Shown here one piece after another: positions 58,690 to 64,000 of a DNA stretch of 64,000 nucleotides. Under the pieces are notes generated by a model. That model saw only the letters and a list, made by a program, of their open reading frames with translations. It ran no database searches and was not told the origin of the DNA. Origin of the DNA: Pseudanabaena sp. UWO311. GTDB taxonomy: Bacteria > Cyanobacteriota > Cyanobacteriia > Pseudanabaenales > Pseudanabaenaceae. A program made the position numbers and the translations under genes. Numbering within the stretch: position 1 is the first letter of the stretch; each line of letters opens with the position of its first letter. Where the stretch lies: NCBI RefSeq assembly GCF_006937785.1, contig NZ_SJEE01000014.1, positions 60,880 to 124,879 of the forward strand, given 5' to 3'.

Positions 58690-61600
58690 TCACATTAAGG
58701 AAATTAAAGGTTTGGTTGCATTGATGTAAAGGAAGCGATCGCCTTCTTGCTCCTTAACCACTGTGAATCCAAAACTGGCGATCAAATCTAGCAATTCTTG
58801 CTTTTTATCTGTCCATCGGCTGATGGTTTCGGCAATCAATAAACTGCCGCCACCTTTGAGGGTGCGATGGGCTTCTTGGAGATAGTCGGCATAGTTTAGA
58901 CCCATGAGGGATAGGGAAAATATGGCGACATCGAGGGTTGCATCTGGGAGAGGTGTGTGGGAGATGTCACAGGCTTGTACTTTTGCGTTGATGGCGATGT
59001 GGTCGAAGGAATGGACTTGATGATTGGGAAGTAATTCAGCGAGTTTGGCTTCACCGCAACCGAAGTCACCGATCTGGAGATTGTTGTAGTTTTGGAGTTT
59101 TTCGGCGATTTTTTCGTAGGGGATTTCATTCCATTTTTCACGGGCGGCGCGATAGAGTGTATGGTATTGATACCATTCTTCGGGGTTTGCTTTGAGGCGA
59201 TCGCCTGTGGTTTGGCTATAGGAATTATTGAAGCGGTTGTTCATTGCCGAGAAATCACCAAAGCGGCGTTGGAGGATTTTGGCGATCGCTTCGGGTAAGG
59301 GGACGCGCAATTCTTCACGGTTGATTTCATAGATATCGCCACTTTCGACGCGATCGATCCATGTTTGCAGGGCTTCTCCTGCTTTTTTGAGGACGACTTT
59401 TTCCGATGCGAGTTCACCCTTGGGAATTACACCATCGATCGCGGTGTCAGCGAGGGATTTTTTCCATTGGATGCGACTCCATCGGTATTGGCGATCCCAT
59501 GACCAGATATCGCCTTGATGATCGAGAATGACTTGGGGAATGATTACTTCTACTTTGTCGAAGGATGATTTTTGACGATAGATGCGCCCGACTAGTTGCT
59601 CGTATTCGGCATGAGTCCAAGGGAGGCTGGCGATAATCAGGCGATCGCATACATATTGCAGTCCATCTACGCCTGTACCGATGGGAGCCGTGCCGATGAG
59701 AATGTCGATTTCTCTAGCGATGAATTTCTCTTTGGCAGAATTACGTTCTTCGGTTTCTTGGACTCCCGTGTATAAGCCCACTTTGTAACCTGCGGCGGCG
59801 ATCGCTTTGCGGAGTGGTTCGACCATGCCATCGACATAGTGGGTATAGATGAGGGTTCCTGTTTGGAGATGGGCGATGATAGTGTCGATTTTGGCTGAGA
59901 GGAGGATTTGCTCGACAGCGAGGGGGCTGGTTTTGATGGCGGCGATGAGTTGGGGGCGTAGGTGTTCGCCTGAGATTTCGGGAAAGCTTTCGGCGATCGC
60001 AATCTTGTAATTGGGGCGGTAGCGGATGCCATGAAGCATCAGTTTTTCGTGCATGGCGAGGGCGTTGGCGATCGTGCTGAAGGTTTTCAATTCGTCAAAT
60101 TCTTCGCCTCTTGTCATTTCTAGCAGTGCTTTGGCTTCGTAGAGGTTGTTGATGACGGGTGTGGCGCTCATGCCTAAGACGCAGAGTTCAGGATTTTGGC
60201 GGGATGCTTCGGAGAGGAGGTAGTTAAGGGTTTTGCGGCGTTTGCTTTCTTTGTTGGGATTGGGATCGCGTTGTTTGACGTTTTGGATTTCATCGATGAC
60301 GACAAAATCGATCTGGTGATGGTTGAGAATGTTGCCGACAAGTTCGGCGGAGTAGGGTTGTTGGAATTTCTCGAAGTTGAGGATGAGATAGTTATGTTGG
60401 TTGCGATCTACGCTGATTTCGCCGCGTTCTTTTTGGTAAATGATGCTGTCGGGATAGACTTGGGCGATCGCTTTTGCCCATCCTTCGATGGTGCTGTTAA
60501 AGGCGATAACGATCGTGAATTTGGCGTTAATGACGCGACTGGCAAAGATTGCGGATATGGTTTTCCCTGCGCCAACTCCTGACCAGTTGCCGATTCTTCT
60601 TTCCGTGAGGATGCGATAGGCGGTGAGGCGTTGCATCAGGTTGGGTGGATATGGGAAGTTATAGCCGTTGGGTATGGTTAGGTTTGCTGCGCCATCGTAT
60701 TGACTGAGGAAGCGATCGCGGATTGTCTGAAAGTATGTGCCGCCTGTTTCGTTGCGAAGTCTTTCTAGGTCAAAGCTAAGATCGTTGTTTAGGCAGGCTT
60801 GCCATAGGGCGCTAACGCGATTGCAGATTAAAAATTCGATGGTTTCATGATCTGAGGTAATTCCTGCTTCTACAAGTAAATCGACTGCTTTGAGGGAGTC
60901 AAAGGATTTTAGTTGAGGTAACTCGGTATCAATAGCTTCAATTTCATTAGGGACTAAATCAGTTGCTACTTCCTCGTCATTATTTAAGTTTTCCTCTATC
61001 AATAAATTATCAAATTCAATTTCATCGGATTTGTTATTTCCCTTACCGAGTTCTTCTTCGACATGAGTAATTAGGCTGTTATAGTCAGAATCCAGATTGT
61101 TTGAGGAACACAGATCTTTGATGCTTTTAAGAAGTTCGGTATCTTTTCTGCCATTACTAATAGAAGCAATCATGCCATTTTGTCTCAAGATGGAGTATAG
61201 TTCTGAAGGTTCTAGGTTAGATAAAACAGGCTTTAAGCTATACAGGAAATTCAAAATCACATTTTGTGTCCATCGGTTGATAATACCCAACCAATCTCCC
61301 CATCCTGACCATCCTTTACTTTTATAGACTCTTTCTGGATTAGCAGGAATATTCTCAGGTATTTGTCCATTTTTTATCGAATTTGACCACTCTTCTCCAC
61401 TTCTTATTTGAAGTTTATGCACAACGTCACGAGCTTCTTCATACGAAAGATAAACACGGTTTTGAGGTGCAATTGTCCCAGTACCAAGCCAGTCTCCAAA
61501 ACCATTCCAACCTTTATCTTTATAGGTTCTTGCAGGATTGGCAGGAATATAATCAGGGATTTTATCATTTTTCACCCATTCCCTCCATTGCTTTTGATTC

Positions 61601-62853
61601 TTTAACTGGAGTTTATGTACAAAAGCACGGGCATCATCAAACGGGAGAAAAACACGATTTTGGTTTGCAATCGAATCTGTACCAAGCCAATCCCCCCATC
61701 CTAACCATCCCTTATCTTTATATGTTTGAGGAGGATTAGTAGGAATATCATCAGGCTTTTCTCCATTTTTTGCCCAAACTATCCATTCTTCTCTGCCTTT
61801 CAACAGAAGTATGCGAGCAAAAGCACGAGCTTCTTCAAATGGACGATAAATGCGATTATATGAAGCAATCGTGCCAGTACCCAACCAATTTCCCCATCCT
61901 GACCATCCCTTGCTTTTATAGACCCCTTCTGGATCAGCAGGAATATCATCAGGTTTTGCCTCACTTTTTGCCCAACTTGCCCACTCATCTTTACTTTTTA
62001 ACTGGAGTTTGTGTGTAAAAGTACAAGCTTCTTCAAACGGACGGAATACTCGATTAAATGGTGCAATCGTACCAGTGCCAAGCCAATCTCCCCACCCATT
62101 CCAACCTTCATCTTTATAAAAATGAGAAGGAGCAGCAGGAATATTATCAGGGATTTCATCTTTTTTTATCCAGACTTCCCATACTTTCCTGCTTTTTAAC
62201 TTAAGTTGGCGCACATAAATTCGAGCGTCTTCAAACGGACGATAATCTCGATTAAAGACTGCAATCGTGCCACTACCAAGCCAATCTCCAAGACTTCCCC
62301 AACCTTCATCTTTGTATACATGAGCAGGAGCAGCAGGAATGTCATCAGGTTTTGCTTTGCTTTTTGCCCATTCCCTCCATTCTTTCCCATTTTTTAACTT
62401 AAGCTGATGTACAAAAGCACGGGCTTCTTCAAACGGACGATAATCTCGATTAAATGGTGCAATCGTACCTGTGCCGAGCCAGTCCCCAAAACCTATCCAT
62501 CCGCTATCTTTATAGACTAGCGTCGGATCAGCAGGAATATCATCTGGTTTTGCGGTAGTTTTTGCCCAATTCCTCCATTGCTTTTGATTCTTTAACTGGA
62601 GTTTATGTACGAAAGCACGAGCTTCTTCATACGAAATATAAATACGGTTTTGGTTGGCTACCTTATCAGTGCCAAGCCAGTCTCCAAAGTCCTGCCAACC
62701 CACATTTTTATAAGTTCTATCAGGAGCGGCAGGAATATCATCAGGTTTTGCACTGATTTTTGTCCAATCTCTCCATTCTTTTTGATTTTTAAGTTGGAGT
62801 TGATGAACAAATGCACGAGCCTCTTCAAATGATCGCCAGTTTGATTTCCCCAT
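58690..62853 (-). CDS. Eight-repeat SF2 helicase fused to an Rrp8-like methyltransferase
   Basis: 1387 residues, three parts. (1) About 5-530: eight 66-residue repeats, pattern (F/Y)EEARAFVH.L.LK... W..W.K...KPDDIP..P...YK..GW.G(W/F)GDWLGTGTIA..NR, like phage-integrase repeat units. (2) About 660-1190: SF2 ATPase with SGVGAGKTISAIF (about 757), Walker B-like VVIDEIQ (about 851), GMSATPV, and HAEYEQLVGRIYRQ as motif VI. (3) About 1200-1387: methyltransferase with NPEEWYQYHTLYRAAREKW, GDFGCGEAKLAELLP (about 1260), VHSFDHIAINAKVQACDI, FSLSLMGLNYADYLQEAHR and SLLIAETISRW, the Rrp8 (rRNA m1A methylase) signature. Substrate unknown. No nuclease motif seen. Confidence 0.85.
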   Translation of the reverse strand: MGKSNWRSFEEARAFVHQLQLKNQKEWRDWTKISAKPDDIPAAPDRTYKNVGWQDFGDWLGTDKVANQNRIYISYEEARAFVHKLQLKNQKQWRNWAKTTAKPDDIPADPTLVYKDSGWIGFGDWLGTGTIAPFNRDYRPFEEARAFVHQLKLKNGKEWREWAKSKAKPDDIPAAPAHVYKDEGWGSLGDWLGSGTIAVFNRDYRPFEDARIYVRQLKLKSRKVWEVWIKKDEIPDNIPAAPSHFYKDEGWNGWGDWLGTGTIAPFNRVFRPFEEACTFTHKLQLKSKDEWASWAKSEAKPDDIPADPEGVYKSKGWSGWGNWLGTGTIASYNRIYRPFEEARAFARILLLKGREEWIVWAKNGEKPDDIPTNPPQTYKDKGWLGWGDWLGTDSIANQNRVFLPFDDARAFVHKLQLKNQKQWREWVKNDKIPDYIPANPARTYKDKGWNGFGDWLGTGTIAPQNRVYLSYEEARDVVHKLQIRSGEEWSNSIKNGQIPENIPANPERVYKSKGWSGWGDWLGIINRWTQNVILNFLYSLKPVLSNLEPSELYSILRQNGMIASISNGRKDTELLKSIKDLCSSNNLDSDYNSLITHVEEELGKGNNKSDEIEFDNLLIEENLNNDEEVATDLVPNEIEAIDTELPQLKSFDSLKAVDLLVEAGITSDHETIEFLICNRVSALWQACLNNDLSFDLERLRNETGGTYFQTIRDRFLSQYDGAANLTIPNGYNFPYPPNLMQRLTAYRILTERRIGNWSGVGAGKTISAIFASRVINAKFTIVIAFNSTIEGWAKAIAQVYPDSIIYQKERGEISVDRNQHNYLILNFEKFQQPYSAELVGNILNHHQIDFVVIDEIQNVKQRDPNPNKESKRRKTLNYLLSEASRQNPELCVLGMSATPVINNLYEAKALLEMTRGEEFDELKTFSTIANALAMHEKLMLHGIRYRPNYKIAIAESFPEISGEHLRPQLIAAIKTSPLAVEQILLSAKIDTIIAHLQTGTLIYTHYVDGMVEPLRKAIAAAGYKVGLYTGVQETEERNSAKEKFIAREIDILIGTAPIGTGVDGLQYVCDRLIIASLPWTHAEYEQLVGRIYRQKSSFDKVEVIIPQVILDHQGDIWSWDRQYRWSRIQWKKSLADTAIDGVIPKGELASEKVVLKKAGEALQTWIDRVESGDIYEINREELRVPLPEAIAKILQRRFGDFSAMNNRFNNSYSQTTGDRLKANPEEWYQYHTLYRAAREKWNEIPYEKIAEKLQNYNNLQIGDFGCGEAKLAELLPNHQVHSFDHIAINAKVQACDISHTPLPDATLDVAIFSLSLMGLNYADYLQEAHRTLKGGGSLLIAETISRWTDKKQELLDLIASFGFTVVKEQEGDRFLYINATKPLISLM

Positions 62854-62911
62854 TTGATAACTCTTTCACACCAGATAAACCACTAACAACAATTATAAAC
62901 AATTCACTAAG

Positions 62912-63105
62912 CGGCGATCGTTGTTTGATTTGAGGAAATAGGCGATCGGGTTTGTGGTGGTGAGGGGCGATCGCTGTTTGTTGTGGGAAATAGGCGATCG
63001 GGTTTGTGGTGATGTGAGGCGATCGCTGTTTGATGTGGAGTTTAGGTGATCGGGTGTTGGGTGATGAGGGGGCGATCGCTGTTGGGTTTTGAGGGAATAG
63101 GCGAT
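62912..63105. repeat. HIP1-based tandem repeat block 1
   Basis: About seven units of 24-29 bp alternate between GCGATCGCTGTTTGAT-type and GCGATCGGGTTTGTGG-type sequence, each anchored on a HIP1 core. A minus-strand reading of 95 codons through it (62825-63112) is an artefact of the repeat. Confidence 0.75.
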
Positions 63106-63112
63106 TATTCAT

Positions 63113-63373
63113 CTAATCATAAATTCCTCTGCGATGTCCGATTTGATGGATAGTGACACTTTTTTGTGATTGCGAGATCGCATAAATAACTCGATAATCT
63201 CCAACACGCAGCTTAAAAAAGCTTGATAAATTGCCAGAAAGCGATAGAGGCGTAATTTGTTCAAAATTTTCACCCAACCACTTGATTTTACGAGCTATCC
63301 GTATTTGATTAGTGCGATCAATTTTCGCAAGATCAGCGATCGCCTCAGAAGTAAAATCAATGCTATAGCTCAT
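63113..63373 (-). CDS. RelE/ParE-superfamily toxin
   Basis: 86 residues: SYSIDFTSEAIADLAKIDRT, RKIKWLGENFEQ, LSGNLSSFFKLRVGDYRVIYAI, HQIGHRRGIYD. This is the RelE/ParE fold; LRVGDYRVIYAI and the final IGHRR are diagnostic. It probably cleaves mRNA at ribosomes or inhibits gyrase. Its ATG overlaps the antitoxin end by 11 bp, so the two are translationally coupled. Confidence 0.85.
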   Translation of the reverse strand: MSYSIDFTSEAIADLAKIDRTNQIRIARKIKWLGENFEQITPLSLSGNLSSFFKLRVGDYRVIYAISQSQKSVTIHQIGHRRGIYD

Positions 63374-63572
63374 CCCAATTAAGCCCTAATGATTGCATAG
63401 CTTGAACCGCAGGAATAACATTTGGTTGCTGTTGTTGTCGTAATAAACGTTCCACAACCGATTTTTTTAACTTCTTACCTTCATCTAGATCGATATATTC
63501 TTCTAGCACTTCAATTACAACTTCACGAACTAGTAAACGAAACTGTTCGGTAGTGAGTTCTTTTATTTGCAT
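63363..63572 (-). CDS. Antitoxin of the RelE/ParE pair
   Basis: 69 residues: a helix-rich N-terminus (EQFRLLVREVVIEVLEEYID) and a basic middle (DEGKKLKKSVVERLLRQQ). It precedes and overlaps the toxin gene by 11 bp, the typical antitoxin-first order. The family is a small cyanobacterial antitoxin group; assignment is by neighbour. Confidence 0.75.
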   Translation of the reverse strand: MQIKELTTEQFRLLVREVVIEVLEEYIDLDEGKKLKKSVVERLLRQQQQPNVIPAVQAMQSLGLNWDEL

Positions 63573-63636
63573 AATATTACGGCTCTACTACTTGTTTTGC
63601 ATTAATTCTAACGTAATCGTCAATATAAATTAGCAA

Positions 63637-63920
63637 GGCGATCGCTGTTTGATTTTGAGATTTAGGCGATCGGGTTTGTGGGTGGTGAATGGCGATCGCT
63701 GCTTGATGTGGGGGAAAGGCGATCGGGTGTTGGGTGTAGGTGGCGATCGCTGTTTGATTTTGAGATTTAGGCGATCGGGTTTGTGGTGATGTGAGGCGAT
63801 CGCTGTTTGATGTGGAGTTTAGGCGATCGGGTTTTGTGGTGGTGAGGGTGCGATCGTTTGTTCCTGGTGCGGAGGGCGACCGGGGTTATGAGCGGGGATT
63901 GGGCGATCGGGTGTCAGGTG
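63637..63920. repeat. HIP1-based tandem repeat block 2
   Basis: About ten units of 24-29 bp follow the same alternation as block 1, then decay after about 63840. Bases 63768-63829 match 62991-63052 of block 1 with one difference in 62. The last 80 bases of the window (63921-64000) carry no recognisable feature. Confidence 0.7.
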
Positions 63921-64000
63921 TTTAGGGGAGAGAGCTTGTTAGTTTTGGCGAGTAGGTGTTCACGTGTAGACCTCGAGCTGCCTATGCGCGGTGTGCTTTG

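Noticed and set aside
62825..63112. 95-codon minus-strand reading through the HIP1 block
   Set aside because: Its protein is a translation of the tandem repeat (TAIAPHHHKPDRLFPQ...), with no ribosome site; it is an artefact.
62912..63920. HIP1 blocks considered as a CRISPR array or origin iterons
   Set aside because: The units are contiguous with no unique spacers, and no Rep or DnaA gene or DnaA boxes are recognisable nearby.
1..64000. tRNA, rRNA, tmRNA or other structural RNA genes
   Set aside because: I scanned spacers for T-loop (GGTTCGAATCC-like) sequence and acceptor pairing and saw none; a covariance-model search would be decisive.

Overview
The window is cyanobacterial chromosome. 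It carries the photosystem II operon psbE-F-L-J, a CyanoP-like lipoprotein, a pheophorbide-a-oxygenase-like Rieske protein, an FtsH2-type protease, NarM, type III glutamine synthetase (GlnN) behind an NtcA-type promoter, and GSA aminomutase (HemL). The HIP1 octamer GCGATCGC is scattered through genes and spacers. A Pseudanabaena-like filamentous cyanobacterium is my best guess, but that is inference; no rRNA gene is present to settle it.

Layout. 0-9.5 kb: a small membrane protein, a secreted TPR-CHAT protein, a VapC-type toxin-antitoxin pair, a 50-codon orphan gene, an Rpn/PD-(D/E)XK-like protein, a CHASE2-cyclase/DUF928 pair and a cytochrome P450. 9.6-20.3 kb: DJ-1, GGDEF, Fur/Zur, Eis-like acetyltransferase, psbEFLJ, GST, Rieske oxygenase, FAD oxidase, two tandem 30-residue membrane microproteins, and glnN. 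20.5-26.5 kb: Hsp70-like protein, beta-barrel-like protein, subtilase-like protein, signal peptidase I, DUF2805 protein. 27-31 kb: an accessory patch with a type II restriction-modification pair, a ribbon-helix-helix protein and an RlaP-like nucleotidyltransferase. 31-49.8 kb: pyrC, PsbP-like lipoprotein, PhzF, two REC-kinases, a glycosyltransferase, MltA, DUF58, cell-surface glycan genes, Mrp, and a STAS / PP2C partner-switching pair. 50-58.5 kb: MutS2 without Smr, NarM, an OmpR regulator, HemL, a DivIVA-like coiled coil and FtsH. 58.7-64 kb: a 1387-residue protein joining eight 66-residue repeats, an SF2 helicase and an Rrp8-like methyltransferase, then a ParE/RelE-type toxin-antitoxin pair lying between two blocks of HIP1-based tandem repeats.

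Non-coding structure. Spacers are full of long, often perfect hairpins (stems of 14-36 bp, usually closed by GAA, TTC, TTT or AAA). Many embed the stop codons of the flanking genes and act plausibly as bidirectional terminators, but several lie in divergent promoter regions where no terminator is expected. A second family of about 100-150 bp carries two or three hairpins and is bounded by ATACCAA / TTGGTAT ends. I found no tRNA, rRNA, CRISPR array, transposase or integrase gene.

Most notable items: the repeat-helicase-Rrp8 fusion, the tandem microproteins with a 32-bp perfect palindrome upstream, the hairpin families, the divergent genes whose start codons overlap, and the direct repeats flanking the terminal toxin-antitoxin cassette.
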